A DNA stretch of 64,000 nucleotides from the NCBI RefSeq assembly GCF_001618885.1, contig NZ_CP015114.1:310001-374000 (forward strand), given 5' to 3'. Of the stretch, positions 1 through 9,022 are shown one piece after another; position 1 is the stretch's first letter; each line of letters starts with the position of its first letter. Made by a program: the position numbers and the translations under genes. The notes beneath the pieces were generated by a model. The model was not told where the DNA came from. It saw only the letters and a list, made by a program, of their open reading frames with translations, and did no database searches. Source of the stretch: Staphylococcus condimenti (GTDB lineage Bacteria; Bacillota; Bacilli; Staphylococcales; Staphylococcaceae).

Positions 1-167
1 AACAGTTATTAAAGCAATTCGGATTTATTGTCTATTTTAAAGATAAACACGATATGCTCGAAATGATGGAACAAGAAATTAGAGAACTCCACGAATATCA
101 ACTTATATCCAAAGAGACGTTCATTAAATGTATTCTAATTATCAATCAAAGAAGGATGAGTAAGTAA
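1..167 (+). CDS. YqgQ-family small cytosolic protein, C-terminal part
   Basis: An open frame beginning at base 3 runs to a TAA at 165-167 and reads [20 protein letters not shown] at its start. This resembles the short DUF910/YqgQ proteins that sit directly upstream of glucokinase in Bacillales. The start lies outside the window. Its stop overlaps the ATG of glk by one base (TAATG), so the two are probably translationally coupled. The function of the family is not established. The call rests on remembered family pattern and on position. Confidence 0.75.
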   Translation, partial: QLLKQFGFIVYFKDKHDMLEMMEQEIRELHEYQLISKETFIKCILIINQRRMSK

Positions 168-1153
168 TGAAAAATTTAATATTGGCAGCTGATGTTGGCG
201 GTACAACATGTAAATTAGGAATTTTTGATAATCATCTAGACAGACTAGCGAAGTGGTCAATACAAACAGATATCAGTGATCCGACAGGCGTTGTATTACT
301 CAAGAACATTTATAGTGCTTTTGTACAAAAATTAAATGAGCTTAATTTTAAAATGGAAGATGTAATTGGTTTAGGAGTAGGAGTACCAGGTCCTGTCGAT
401 TTCGAAACTGGAATAGTACACGGAGCAGTAAATTTAAATTGGCCAGGAGATGTAAATATCAGAGAAATTTTATCTCAATATGTTAGTTTTCCTGTTTTTG
501 TAGATAATGATGCTAATGCAGCAGCATTAGGCGAAAAGCATAAAGGAGCTGGCCATGATGCCGATGATGTAGTGGCAATCACACTGGGAACAGGTGTAGG
601 TGGCGGAATTATTTCAAACGGAAAATTAGTACATGGACATAACGGTTCTGGTGCAGAAATTGGACATTTCCGAGTAGATTTTGATCAAAGATTTGCTTGC
701 AATTGTGGAAAATATGGTTGTTTAGAAACTGTTGCCTCTGCAACAGGAGTTGTTAACTTAGTTAAATTTTATCATCCTAAATTAACTATTAAATCTTCAA
801 TTTTAGAGCTTATTAAAGAAGACCGAGTAACAGCTAAAGATGTATTTGATGCTTCGAAAAAAGGTGATTTATTCTGTTTGTTTATAACTGAAAGAGTGGC
901 AAACTATATTGCTTATGCTTGTAGTATCATCAGTGTTATGAGTAATCCAAAATACATTATTTTAGGTGGCGGAATGTCAGAAGCAGGAGATATTCTAATT
1001 GAAAATATTAAAACAGAATATCGCAATTTAACATTCACTCCTGCTCAAAACGGGACTGAAATTGTTAAAGCCCAACTTGGAAATGATGCTGGAATTGCAG
1101 GAGCAGCTGGTTTAATTAAAACTTACGTAATTGATGAGGAGCGTGTTGAATAA
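167..1153 (+). CDS. glk: Glucokinase, ROK family
   Basis: Cytosolic kinase that phosphorylates glucose to glucose-6-phosphate with ATP. The 328-residue protein has the N-terminal phosphate-binding motif DVGGTT (residues 9-14), the ROK catalytic segment [12 protein letters not shown] near residues 112-123 with Asp115 as the likely base, and a complete ROK zinc site made of His167 and CNCGKYGC (Cys178, Cys180, Cys185). Length is normal for the family. It overlaps both the upstream yqgQ-like stop and the downstream gene start by a single base, so this is a tightly packed operon. Its product feeds zwf and gnd, which are encoded further along the window. Confidence 0.95.
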   Translation: MKNLILAADVGGTTCKLGIFDNHLDRLAKWSIQTDISDPTGVVLLKNIYSAFVQKLNELNFKMEDVIGLGVGVPGPVDFETGIVHGAVNLNWPGDVNIREILSQYVSFPVFVDNDANAAALGEKHKGAGHDADDVVAITLGTGVGGGIISNGKLVHGHNGSGAEIGHFRVDFDQRFACNCGKYGCLETVASATGVVNLVKFYHPKLTIKSSILELIKEDRVTAKDVFDASKKGDLFCLFITERVANYIAYACSIISVMSNPKYIILGGGMSEAGDILIENIKTEYRNLTFTPAQNGTEIVKAQLGNDAGIAGAAGLIKTYVIDEERVE

Positions 1154-1482
1154 TGGCAATAGTAGACGTTGTAGTCATACCTGTAGGTACTGAGGGACCA
1201 AGTGTGAGTAAATATATTGCAGAAATTCAAACAAAATTAAAAGAGTATAAAGAACAAGGTTTAATCGATTATCAATTGACACCAATGAATACATTGATAG
1301 AAGGTGATTTAAAAGATTTGTTTACTGTAGTTCAAGCCATTCATGAATTACCCTTTAATAAAGGGGTAGACCGGGTATGTACTAATATAAGAATTGATGA
1401 TCGTCGTGATAAATCTCGTAAAATGAACGATAAGCTAACATCAGTTCAAAATCAATTAGATAAAATGAGTGGTGAAAAATAA
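1153..1482 (+). CDS. MTH1187/YkoF-type thiamine-binding family protein
   Basis: A 109-residue protein beginning [20 protein letters not shown], which matches the small ferredoxin-like-fold MTH1187 family. Members form tetramers and some are annotated as thiamine- or hydroxymethylpyrimidine-binding. The ligand in staphylococci is not shown by sequence. The start overlaps the glk stop (TAATG) and the stop overlaps the next ATG in the same way, so expression is probably coupled to glk and the metallo-hydrolase. No thiamine riboswitch is seen nearby, which gives no support for a thiamine link here. Confidence 0.8.
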   Translation: MAIVDVVVIPVGTEGPSVSKYIAEIQTKLKEYKEQGLIDYQLTPMNTLIEGDLKDLFTVVQAIHELPFNKGVDRVCTNIRIDDRRDKSRKMNDKLTSVQNQLDKMSGEK

Positions 1483-2105
1483 TGCATATTTCTTCTTTGA
1501 CGCTAGGTATTGCAGATACAAACACCTATTTTATAGAAGATGAGAACAATGTTTTACTTGTAGACCCTTCTAGTGATGGAAATAAAATTATTAAAAAATT
1601 AAATGAAATTAACAAACCATTAAAAGCTATTATTTTAACCCATGCACACTTTGATCATATTGGTGCTTTAGACGAAGTGTTAGAGGAATTTGATGTGCCC
1701 GTTTACCTTCATACAGAAGAATTTGATTTCTTCTTAGACCCTAGTAAAAACGGCTCAGCAAAATTCAAGCAATATGGTTTAGAACCAGTGATAAGTAATG
1801 CATCGCCTCAACCGTTAGAGGAAGGTCCTAATAAAATAGGCGGATTTGAAATTGATGTATTGCACACTCCCGGCCATTCACCAGGAAGTTTAACATATGT
1901 ATTTAATGATTTTGCAGTAGTAGGCGATACGCTATTTAACAATGGTATAGGTCGTACAGATTTATATCGTGGAGACTATGAAACTTTAGTAGATTCTATT
2001 CAAGATAAAATATTTGAAATTGATGGTGATTTACCTTTATATCCAGGACATGGCCCGTCTACAACTGTAAATGACGAACAAATGAATCCTTATCTTCATG
2101 GATAA
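1482..2105 (+). CDS. MBL-fold metallo-hydrolase (YqgX-like)
   Basis: A 207-residue metallo-beta-lactamase fold hydrolase of the glyoxalase II-like subgroup. The two-metal site is visible: THAHFDH at residues 53-59, then HTPGHSPGS, the metal-bridging Asp in VVGDTLF and the last His in YPGHGPST. It is shorter than true hydroxyacylglutathione hydrolase and lacks its C-terminal helical domain. Staphylococci use bacillithiol instead of glutathione, so a bacillithiol-linked thioester substrate is possible but is inference. It is the last gene of the glk group and ends 34 bases before the hairpin that precedes comGA. Confidence 0.85.
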   Translation: MHISSLTLGIADTNTYFIEDENNVLLVDPSSDGNKIIKKLNEINKPLKAIILTHAHFDHIGALDEVLEEFDVPVYLHTEEFDFFLDPSKNGSAKFKQYGLEPVISNASPQPLEEGPNKIGGFEIDVLHTPGHSPGSLTYVFNDFAVVGDTLFNNGIGRTDLYRGDYETLVDSIQDKIFEIDGDLPLYPGHGPSTTVNDEQMNPYLHG

Positions 2106-2139
2106 ATTAAAAAAGTTAAAATAATTAAAGAAATAAGGA

Positions 2140-2176
2140 CACCTCCTACGTTTATTATTGTAGGAGGTGATTTTTT
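2140..2176 (+). promoter_or_regulatory. Hairpin with T-run that covers the comGA ribosome-binding site
   Basis: CACCTCCTAC (2140-2149) is a perfect inverted repeat of GTAGGAGGTG (2160-2169) with a 10-base loop, followed at once by A and six T (2171-2176) and the comGA ATG at 2177. The form is that of an intrinsic terminator for the glk group. The 3' arm is also the near-perfect Shine-Dalgarno of comGA, so any transcript reading through would fold its ribosome-binding site into the stem. The structure is seen in the sequence; the regulatory effect is inference. Confidence 0.8.
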
Positions 2177-3151
2177 ATGAAAAGACTTTTAGATACAATT
2201 CTGACAGATGCTATTTCTAAAAATGTTTCTGACATTCATTTTATTCCTATCGAAAAAGAAGTTTTAATTAAGTTCAGAATTCATGATGAGCTGATAAATT
2301 ATGACAACATAGAGATTCTGACATATTCAAAGTTACTTACATTTATGAAATTTCAAGCAGGTCTCGATGTGTCTAATTATCATCAAGCGCAAAGTGGACA
2401 GACTACTTTTAAGCATCAAAAATTGTTTAATTTACGTATTTCAACATTACCGCTATCTTTAGGAATTGAGAGTTGTGTCATACGACTTTCTCCACAATAT
2501 TTCTATCAAGATGGTAATTGTGATGGACCAAAACATTTCTATCATCTAATGAATAAAAAACAAGGACTTATTTTATTTACAGGTCCAACTGGATCTGGAA
2601 AAAGCACTATGATGTATGAAATGGTTTCATTTGCTTTGAAAAATTTACACCTAAATATTATTACTGTTGAGGATCCGGTTGAAAAAAGGATTTCAGGTAT
2701 TACTCAAATTTCAGTAAACGAAAAAGCAGGTATTGATTATGAAAATTCATTCAAAGCTATATTGCGTTGTGATCCCGATATAATTCTCATCGGAGAAATA
2801 AGGGATGCTCATATTGCAAAATGTGTAATTCAAGCAGCATTAAGCGGACATTTGGTACTATCCACTTTGCATTCAAATGATTGTGAAGGTGCTTTATTGA
2901 GGTTATTAGAAATGGGTATATCTCCTCAAGAAGCACAACAATCCATTGCTCTAATTTCAAATCAACGTCTCGTAACTAATCAGCATGGAAGCAGAGAATT
3001 GGCTTATGAAACGATGTATCAGTCTGATATTCAATATTTCTTCAAACATGACCACACAATGCCTAAGCATTTTATGAAGTTAAGCAAAGTGTTAACTCAA
3101 ATGAGTGAAGAAGGTGTTATCTGTGAAGAAGTACTTAAAAGATATACTTAA
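2177..3151 (+). CDS. comGA: ComGA, competence pseudopilus assembly ATPase
   Basis: Hexameric GspE/PilB-type secretion ATPase that powers assembly of the competence pseudopilus at the inner face of the membrane. The 324 residues hold Walker A GPTGSGKST (136-144), the Asp box VEDPVE (164-169), Walker B DPDIILIGEIRD (199-210) and the His box GHLVLSTLHSND (224-235). It lacks the long N-terminal domain of PilB, as is normal for ComGA. It is first in the comG operon and overlaps comGB. Its Shine-Dalgarno lies in the stem of a terminator-like hairpin, so expression probably needs special conditions. Confidence 0.95.
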   Translation: MKRLLDTILTDAISKNVSDIHFIPIEKEVLIKFRIHDELINYDNIEILTYSKLLTFMKFQAGLDVSNYHQAQSGQTTFKHQKLFNLRISTLPLSLGIESCVIRLSPQYFYQDGNCDGPKHFYHLMNKKQGLILFTGPTGSGKSTMMYEMVSFALKNLHLNIITVEDPVEKRISGITQISVNEKAGIDYENSFKAILRCDPDIILIGEIRDAHIAKCVIQAALSGHLVLSTLHSNDCEGALLRLLEMGISPQEAQQSIALISNQRLVTNQHGSRELAYETMYQSDIQYFFKHDHTMPKHFMKLSKVLTQMSEEGVICEEVLKRYT

Positions 3152-4196
3152 CTTTTCTATAATTCCTAATAAAAAGCTAAGTGCAAAAGAACAACTTACA
3201 TTATTATATCGATTAAATATTTTATTGAATCATGGTTTTACTTTGATAGAATGTTTTATATTCTTAAATATGCACATTCAATATAAACAAAAAGAAACGA
3301 GCAAGGAAATTATCCAACTTCTTAATCAGGGAGCAACTTGTTACTCTATACTCAAATATTTAAAGTTTCCTCAAACAATTATCATGCAAATTTATTTTTC
3401 TGAAAAATATGGTGTACTCACAGAAAATTTACAGGATGGATTTCATTTTTTAAAAAGAAAAATTGAAACAAAGCAAAGATTTATTAAGACAATTCAATAC
3501 CCTTTGATTTTAGTTATGATTTTTATGACTATGCTATTTGGAATTAATCACTTTATACTCCCCGAATTCCAACAAATTTATACCACAATGGACATTCAAC
3601 TATCTCCAACTTTAAATTTTTTAAATGAATTTATTAAACACTTCCCACATATCATTTTAATATTTATTGCTACTTGCTCCTCATTATTAATGATGATTTG
3701 TTTTATATACTACAAATTGTCTATTAGACAAAGACTAAAATTTATACTTAAAATACCTATTATAAATACGTATTTTAAGTTATTCAAAACATACCAAATA
3801 GCTAATGAACTCTCCTTATTTTTTCGAAATGGTATTATGTTACAACAGATTTCAAAAATATATATTAATCAAAGTGTTGATCCATTTCTTAAATATATTG
3901 GCGAATTTACAGTCAACAATATAGAAAACGGGATGAGACTTCCAGAAATATTTAAAAGATTAAGTTGCTTTCAAAATGAACTTATTCAATTCATTGAACA
4001 AGGTGAAAAAAGTGGCAAACTTGAAATAGAACTTAATATTTACAGCCAAATTTTATTGAGCCAAATTGAAACTAAAATAAATAAGCAAATCAAGTTAATT
4101 CAACCAATTATATTTTTACTATTAGGATTGCTTATAGTTTCTCTATATCTTGTTATTATGTTGCCTATGTTTGACATGATGCAATCTATTAAATAA
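3123..4196 (+). CDS. comGB: ComGB, competence pseudopilus inner membrane platform protein
   Basis: GspF/PilC-type polytopic membrane protein that couples ComGA to pseudopilin assembly. Hydrophobic segments are visible around the phrases YPLILVMIFMTMLFGI, IILIFIATCSSLLMMICF and a C-terminal IIFLLLGLLIVSLYLVIMLP, typical of the family. The frame is open from a GTG at 3105, but GTG 3123 is preferred: it has AAGGTG at 3111-3116 with 6-base spacing and gives an N-terminus MKKYLKD like that of S. aureus. It overlaps the comGA end by 29 bases. The start remains somewhat uncertain. Confidence 0.92.
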   Translation: MKKYLKDILNFSIIPNKKLSAKEQLTLLYRLNILLNHGFTLIECFIFLNMHIQYKQKETSKEIIQLLNQGATCYSILKYLKFPQTIIMQIYFSEKYGVLTENLQDGFHFLKRKIETKQRFIKTIQYPLILVMIFMTMLFGINHFILPEFQQIYTTMDIQLSPTLNFLNEFIKHFPHIILIFIATCSSLLMMICFIYYKLSIRQRLKFILKIPIINTYFKLFKTYQIANELSLFFRNGIMLQQISKIYINQSVDPFLKYIGEFTVNNIENGMRLPEIFKRLSCFQNELIQFIEQGEKSGKLEIELNIYSQILLSQIETKINKQIKLIQPIIFLLLGLLIVSLYLVIMLPMFDMMQSIK

Positions 4197-4213
4197 TTTG
4201 AAAGGAACCAAAC

Positions 4214-4540
4214 ATGAAAAAATATTACTTATTATTTAAAAATAAAAACTTAAAAGCTTTTACATTGTTAGAAATGTTGCTCGTATTGTTGGTTATCAGT
4301 GTATTATTAATTTTGATTATACCTAACATTGCTAAGCAATCTGAACATGTTCAATCTACAGGTTGTGAGGCACAGCAAAAAATGGTGAATAGTCAAATAG
4401 AAGCCTTTACACTTAAAAATAACCAAAAGCCCAATTCTATCGATGAACTTGTAACACAAGGTTATCTAAAGGAAGGGCAAAAGAAATGTAAATCTGGAGA
4501 AAGTATAACAATTAAAAATGGTGAAGCTTCAATTAGCTAG
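4214..4540 (+). CDS. comGC: ComGC, major competence pseudopilin
   Basis: Major subunit of the DNA-uptake pseudopilus. The 108-residue precursor has a basic leader followed by the prepilin peptidase site KAFTLLEMLL (about residues 14-23) and a hydrophobic helix, then a short soluble domain. Two cysteines (in STGCEAQ and KKCKSG) could form the disulfide known for ComGC. AAAGGA precedes the ATG. The leader would be cut by ComC, which is not in this window. Its end overlaps the comGD start. Confidence 0.95.
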   Translation: MKKYYLLFKNKNLKAFTLLEMLLVLLVISVLLILIIPNIAKQSEHVQSTGCEAQQKMVNSQIEAFTLKNNQKPNSIDELVTQGYLKEGQKKCKSGESITIKNGEASIS

Positions 4541-4973
4541 AAAATATAGTGGTTTTACGATGTTAGAAACATTATTAGTTCTTTCTTTGGTAAGTTTATT
4601 TACTCTATTAAGCGTTTCTGCGCTTAATGGTTCTCAATACATTAATATACAAAGTGAATCGAAAGCAAAACACCTTGCATCGCAAATTATATATTTAAAA
4701 TCAAAGGCAATTAAGGATCAAAATAGTATTACACTCTTATTTAACCGCGGAAGCAATGAAGTAAAGGTGGTTGAAGATAGAAAAAACCTAGCTTTTATTC
4801 GATTAGAAAACGGAATAATAAAAGACAATCATAATATGAATATTGTAACCATTAATAAAAATGGACAATTAAATCGATTTGGATCTATTTACATTAAATT
4901 TGATCAAACATTATTCCGATTTATTTTTCATATTGAAAAGGGTAGTTTGCGAATTGAAAAACAAAAAGCTTAA
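4518..4973 (+). CDS. comGD: ComGD, minor competence pseudopilin
   Basis: Pseudopilin-like protein of about 151 residues with the processing site SGFTMLETLL near residues 11-20, followed by a hydrophobic stretch LVLSLVSLFTLLSVSAL and a soluble C-terminus. It lies inside the comG operon and overlaps comGC by 23 bases. No good Shine-Dalgarno is seen before ATG 4518 (GTG 4521 is an alternative), which suggests translational coupling to comGC. Product identity is set by gene order and the prepilin motif. Confidence 0.88.
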   Translation: MVKLQLARKYSGFTMLETLLVLSLVSLFTLLSVSALNGSQYINIQSESKAKHLASQIIYLKSKAIKDQNSITLLFNRGSNEVKVVEDRKNLAFIRLENGIIKDNHNMNIVTINKNGQLNRFGSIYIKFDQTLFRFIFHIEKGSLRIEKQKA

Positions 4974-5247
4974 GGCATCCTTTTTGTTAGATGCTTTTAC
5001 TTCTTTTGGTTTGGTGATCACATTAATTTTACTATTTTTTCCTTTTATCATAAATCAACATCAGCAATATCGAAATGAATTAGATATTGCAGAAATGAAC
5101 CGTATTATTCTTATCTCGTTAAATCGATTTAAGTATGATGAGTTAAAGGAAGGAGTTGAAATAGCAAACTTTTCTGTTAAATATAATTATGAAAAGATTT
5201 GTGCTTTTGATAAAAAAACTAAAAAAAGACATTGCATACAAAAATAA
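4954..5247 (+). CDS. comGE: ComGE, minor pseudopilin-like protein
   Basis: About 97 residues, starting MKNKKLKASFLLDAFTSFG and then a strongly hydrophobic helix. The open frame extends upstream to 4879, but TTG 4954, after AAAAGGG at 4936-4942, gives the expected short basic leader. The site is unusual: the residue at the position of the conserved Glu is Asp (KASFLLD). It overlaps comGD and comGF. The assignment comes from operon position and pilin-like architecture; the start is uncertain. Confidence 0.75.
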   Translation: MKNKKLKASFLLDAFTSFGLVITLILLFFPFIINQHQQYRNELDIAEMNRIILISLNRFKYDELKEGVEIANFSVKYNYEKICAFDKKTKKRHCIQK

Positions 5248-5665
5248 TAGATTTAATGCTTTCACGTTAATAGAAATGTTGTTTTCTTTCAGTATATTTT
5301 GCATAGTACTTAGTTTAATACCGCCTCTATTTCAAACAGTGACTGTATTGAATAAACAAGTAAATGATACTTCACTCATAAATTTTGAATTTTTTGCTCA
5401 AGATATTACTAGAGAACTTAACGACATCCCAATAAAAAATATTACCGTAGAAAACAATCATCTAGTTGTTAAACACGAAGATGAACTCACTAACTATACT
5501 TTTACGAAAGAAAAGATATATAAAACTATCGATGGAAAAGGAAATATTACTTTACTTCAAAATCTTAAAGATTTTAAAATCGCAAAAATAAACAATAAAT
5601 ACATTATGGTGGATATAATTTTAATTGAAGACAATCAAGAATATTATAAAACGCTCTTTATATAG
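5189..5665 (+). CDS. comGF: ComGF, minor pseudopilin-like protein
   Basis: A protein of up to 158 residues with a pseudopilin N-terminus FNAFTLIEMLFSFSIF, then a soluble domain rich in Lys, Asn and Asp. The longest frame starts at ATG 5189 inside comGE, but no Shine-Dalgarno is evident and GTG 5201 or TTG 5207 are equally possible. The overlap with comGE suggests coupled translation. It belongs to the fifth or sixth place of the comG operon, as in Bacillus and S. aureus. Exact start unknown. Confidence 0.82.
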   Translation: MKRFVLLIKKLKKDIAYKNNRFNAFTLIEMLFSFSIFCIVLSLIPPLFQTVTVLNKQVNDTSLINFEFFAQDITRELNDIPIKNITVENNHLVVKHEDELTNYTFTKEKIYKTIDGKGNITLLQNLKDFKIAKINNKYIMVDIILIEDNQEYYKTLFI

Positions 5666-5855
5666 ACTAAACGGATATATTTTACCTTTCACTACAATAG
5701 TTTTCATGTTGATTGTTTTAATAATCACTTCCTATAGCATTCAATTTGGATTAAAATTAAAGACAATACACAATTTAAATTTGTATTACACTGAGAAAGT
5801 ACAAAGTCTCATCAGTAAAGGTGATATACATGAAAAAACAAATCAAAAAGAATGA
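5625..5855 (+). CDS. comGG: ComGG-like minor pseudopilin
   Basis: A 76-residue protein with a basic N-terminus, the phrase LNGYILPFTTIVFMLIVLII and a short tail. ComGG of Bacillus has a similar G-x-x-x-P start to its membrane helix, which supports the call. The frame starts at TTG 5625 inside comGF and its stop lies inside aroK. The short C-terminal region is much smaller than in Bacillus ComGG. The call rests on position and on the helix pattern. Confidence 0.65.
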   Translation: MKTIKNIIKRSLYRLNGYILPFTTIVFMLIVLIITSYSIQFGLKLKTIHNLNLYYTEKVQSLISKGDIHEKTNQKE

Positions 5856-6369
5856 ACCGCTTATTTTTATAGGTTTTATGGGAACTGGAAAATCAACACT
5901 AGCTGAATACATTGCTTATCACGAAAATAAAACTTTTGCAGATTTAGATAAAGTTATTGAGGAAGCAGTTGGAAAAAGTATCCCTTTAATTTTTAAAGAA
6001 GATGGCGAAAGTCAATTTCGTGAATTAGAAGGTCAATATTTATACGAATCGTTAGAAAAATACGATATAATATCGACAGGCGGTGGTATTGTTGAAAGTG
6101 CTTCCGCTATGAATACTTTATCAAATTTAAACAATATAATTTGGTTAGATACAGATATCGAAATTATTTATAATCGAATAAAAAATGATAATAATCGACC
6201 GAACGCTTCAAATAAAGCATTTGATGATTTAAAAAGGTTGTATTTATCTAGGCTTTCACGATATAATGAAATCGCATTCAGTAGAATCGATACAAATATC
6301 GATATTAATATTTTGTATCAAAATCTGATGAAAATTTTAAATGCGGATGATCAGTATTGGAGAGCATAA
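5830..6369 (+). CDS. aroK: Shikimate kinase
   Basis: Phosphorylates shikimate in the chorismate pathway. The 179-residue protein has the Walker A motif GFMGTGKST near residues 16-24, the substrate-binding region DLDKVIE with the Asp pair, FRELE for shikimate binding, STGGGI as the glycine-rich second site, and a lid Arg in NNRPNA. ATG 5830 is preferred over GTG 5821 because AAAGGTGAT gives proper spacing. It overlaps the end of comGG and so may be read from the comG transcript as well as its own. The glycine riboswitch begins just after its stop. Confidence 0.92.
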   Translation: MKKQIKKNEPLIFIGFMGTGKSTLAEYIAYHENKTFADLDKVIEEAVGKSIPLIFKEDGESQFRELEGQYLYESLEKYDIISTGGGIVESASAMNTLSNLNNIIWLDTDIEIIYNRIKNDNNRPNASNKAFDDLKRLYLSRLSRYNEIAFSRIDTNIDINILYQNLMKILNADDQYWRA

Positions 6370-6377
6370 GTTTTGGC

Positions 6378-6499
6378 TAATTTATGAGGAATTCGTTTTG
6401 CAGTAAATTGTCAGAATTTATCGCCGAAGGGGCAAGATAATTGTTCGAATCTCTCAGGCAAAAGGATAATACTGTGACGCGTTCCTGAAGGTAACTACA
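6378..6499 (+). promoter_or_regulatory. Glycine riboswitch upstream of gcvT
   Basis: The conserved core of the glycine aptamer is readable: CGCCGAAGGGGCAA at 6422-6435 and CTCTCAGGCAAAAGGATA at 6451-6468, separated by a short hairpin. Only one full aptamer core is obvious; the sequence before it (6378-6420) does not show a second canonical copy. It lies between aroK and gcvT and is followed by an intrinsic terminator, which fits an ON switch that lets gcv be made when glycine is abundant. Edges are approximate. Confidence 0.9.
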
Positions 6500-6530
6500 G
6501 GGTAGCAATTTTATTTGCTATCCTGTTTTT
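6500..6530 (+). terminator. Intrinsic terminator of the glycine riboswitch
   Basis: GGGTAGCAA (6500-6508) pairs with TTGCTATCC (6515-6523) with one G-U pair, followed by TGTTTTT. It is placed just after the aptamer and 30 bases before gcvT, so it is the probable expression platform. Confidence 0.85.
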
Positions 6531-6560
6531 AATATTTAATCACATATAGGGGGTTGCAAG

Positions 6561-7655
6561 ATGTCAAATGATTTAAAAAAGACACCACTTTATAATCGTT
6601 TCGTTGAGAGCAATGCTAAAATTGTTGAATTCGGTGGATGGGCAATGCCAGTTCAATTTTCTAGCATCAAAGAAGAACATAACGCAGTTAGGGAAGTTAT
6701 GGGAATATTTGATGTTAGTCACATGGGCGAAGTTTTAATTGAAGGTAAAGATGCTGCCGATTTCATTCAATACATTCTTTCAAATGATACTGATCAACTT
6801 ACTGATGGCAAAGCTCAATATACTGCTTTATGTAATGAAAAAGGTGGTATTATTGATGACCTGATTACTTATAAATTAGATGATCATAAATATTTATTAG
6901 TAGTTAATGCAGCTAATACAGAAAAAGATTTTGAATGGATTAACTCACATTCTAAAAACTTCGATGTGAAAGTTGAAAATGTATCTGATCAATATGGTCA
7001 ATTAGCCGTTCAAGGTCCTGAAGCACGCGACTATGTGGGTAGTTTAGTCGATGTAGATGTCACTGATATGAAACCTTTTGATTTCAAAAAGGATGTTACA
7101 ATTTTCGGGAAAAATATCATTTTATCTCAATCAGGTTATACAGGTGAAGATGGTTTTGAAATCTATTGTGATTCTAAAGATGTAGTTGATATTTTGGACG
7201 GTCTATTAGAAAATGAAAAACTTGTACCTGCTGGTTTAGGTGCAAGAGATACATTACGTTTAGAAGCAGGCCTTCCTTTACACGGGCAAGATTTATCTGA
7301 AGATATCACACCATATGAAGGTGGCATTGCATTTGCTGCAAAACCATTAATTGATGCTGATTTCATTGGAAAAGAAGTTTTAAAAGAACAAAAAGAAAAT
7401 GGATCAGAGGAACGTACTATTGGTTTAGAAATGTTAGATAAAGGCATTCCTAGAACTGGATATGATGTACTTGATCTTGATGGAAATAAAATAGGTGAAG
7501 TAACATCTGGTACTCAATCTCCTGCAACTGGAAAAGGAATTGCATTAGCAATTATTAAGCGTGATGAGTTTGAAATGGGCCGCGAATTACTTGTACAAAT
7601 CAGAAAAAGACAAGTTAAAGCTAAAATAGTTAAGAAAAATCAAATTAGTAAATAA
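6561..7655 (+). CDS. gcvT: Glycine cleavage system aminomethyltransferase (T protein)
   Basis: Takes the aminomethyl group from the H protein lipoyl arm and transfers the one-carbon unit to tetrahydrofolate, releasing ammonia. The 364-residue length and start ([20 protein letters not shown]) are typical. The conserved phrase FDVSHMGE and the substrate-contact region [14 protein letters not shown] are present. It has a strong Shine-Dalgarno (AGGGGG) and follows the glycine riboswitch. It is first of the gcvT-gcvPA-gcvPB operon; gcvH is not in the window. Confidence 0.97.
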   Translation: MSNDLKKTPLYNRFVESNAKIVEFGGWAMPVQFSSIKEEHNAVREVMGIFDVSHMGEVLIEGKDAADFIQYILSNDTDQLTDGKAQYTALCNEKGGIIDDLITYKLDDHKYLLVVNAANTEKDFEWINSHSKNFDVKVENVSDQYGQLAVQGPEARDYVGSLVDVDVTDMKPFDFKKDVTIFGKNIILSQSGYTGEDGFEIYCDSKDVVDILDGLLENEKLVPAGLGARDTLRLEAGLPLHGQDLSEDITPYEGGIAFAAKPLIDADFIGKEVLKEQKENGSEERTIGLEMLDKGIPRTGYDVLDLDGNKIGEVTSGTQSPATGKGIALAIIKRDEFEMGRELLVQIRKRQVKAKIVKKNQISK

Positions 7656-7675
7656 TTAGTAAAGGGGTGGCAGTG

Positions 7676-9022
7676 GTGAGTCATCGATATATACCGTTAA
7701 CTGAAAAAGACAAACAAGAAATGTTAGAAACAATTGGAGCTAACTCTATTGAAGAATTATTTGGAGATGTTCCTAAAGAAATTCTGCTTGATAGGGAATT
7801 AGATATTCCAAATGGAGAAGATGAAACAACTCTATTTAAAAGATTAAGTCGTATTGCTAATAAAAATATAACAAAAGAAGATCATACTTCATTCTTAGGA
7901 GCAGGAGTTTATGATCATTATACTCCAGCAGTAGTAGATGCAATGATTTCACGTTCAGAGTTTTATACTGCATATACACCTTATCAACCAGAAATCTCAC
8001 AAGGCGAACTGCAAGCTATTTTTGAGTTCCAAACTTTAATTTGTGAACTAACTGGTATGGATGTAGCAAACTCTTCTATGTATGATGGAATAACTGCTTT
8101 TGCTGAAGCTTGTATTTTAGCTTTCAGTCAAACTAAAAAGAACAAAATTGTTGTATCAAAAGGGTTACATTATCAAGCATTACAAGTTCTACACACATAT
8201 TCAAAAATCAGAAATGACTATGAAATTGTAGAAGTTGATTTAGATGGAACAATCACTGATTTAGAAAAATTGGAAAATGCAATTGATGATGAAACAGCCG
8301 CAGTTGCTGTACAGTACCCAAATTTCTATGGTTCTATAGAAGATTTAGAAAAAATCAAATCATTAATCAAAAATAAAAAAACATTATTTATTGTATATAC
8401 AAACCCGCTTTCACTTGGTTTATTAACACCTCCAGGAGAGTTTGGTGCTGATATCGTAGTAGGCGACACACAACCATTTGGTATCCCAGCACAATTTGGT
8501 GGACCACATTGTGGATTCTTTGCCACAACTAAAAAATTAATGCGTAAGGTACCAGGGCGCCTAGTAGGACAAACAGAAGATGATCATGGAAATCGTGGCT
8601 TTGTTTTAACTTTACAAGCAAGGGAACAACATATCCGTCGCGACAAAGCAACATCTAACATTTGTTCTAATCAGGCACTTAATGCACTTGCTTCTTCTAT
8701 CGCAATGTCGGCTTTAGGCAAACAAGGTCTTCAAGACATTGCTGTACAAAACTTTGAAAATGCCAATTATGCGAAAAATCAATTTAAAGATGCAGGAATT
8801 GAAGTATTACCAGGCACTTCTTTCAATGAATTTGTCATTAAATTAGATAAACCAGTTAAAGAAGTAAATGATAAATTGTTATCAGAAGGTATTATTGGCG
8901 GCTTTGATTTAAGTGAAGTAAACGAAGAATTAGGACAAGCAATGCTAATTGCTGTTACTGAATTAAGAACAAAAGATGAAATTGATACTTTTGTAAAGAA
9001 AGTAGGTGAAATTAATGGTTAG
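7676..9022 (+). CDS. gcvPA: Glycine dehydrogenase (decarboxylating) subunit 1
   Basis: N-terminal half of the split PLP-dependent P protein, which decarboxylates glycine and loads the H protein. GTG 7676 is chosen as start: AAAGGGG is properly spaced and the product begins [17 protein letters not shown] as in S. aureus, while the frame extends up to a GTG at 7667. About 448 residues, full length. The stop overlaps gcvPB by 8 bases, consistent with stoichiometric production of the two subunits. The PLP lysine is in the partner subunit. Confidence 0.96.
   Translation: MSHRYIPLTEKDKQEMLETIGANSIEELFGDVPKEILLDRELDIPNGEDETTLFKRLSRIANKNITKEDHTSFLGAGVYDHYTPAVVDAMISRSEFYTAYTPYQPEISQGELQAIFEFQTLICELTGMDVANSSMYDGITAFAEACILAFSQTKKNKIVVSKGLHYQALQVLHTYSKIRNDYEIVEVDLDGTITDLEKLENAIDDETAAVAVQYPNFYGSIEDLEKIKSLIKNKKTLFIVYTNPLSLGLLTPPGEFGADIVVGDTQPFGIPAQFGGPHCGFFATTKKLMRKVPGRLVGQTEDDHGNRGFVLTLQAREQHIRRDKATSNICSNQALNALASSIAMSALGKQGLQDIAVQNFENANYAKNQFKDAGIEVLPGTSFNEFVIKLDKPVKEVNDKLLSEGIIGGFDLSEVNEELGQAMLIAVTELRTKDEIDTFVKKVGEING

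Noticed and set aside
2106..2139. Sigma-H type promoter for comG
   Set aside because: I looked for it before the hairpin and saw no convincing -35 and -10 pair; left open.
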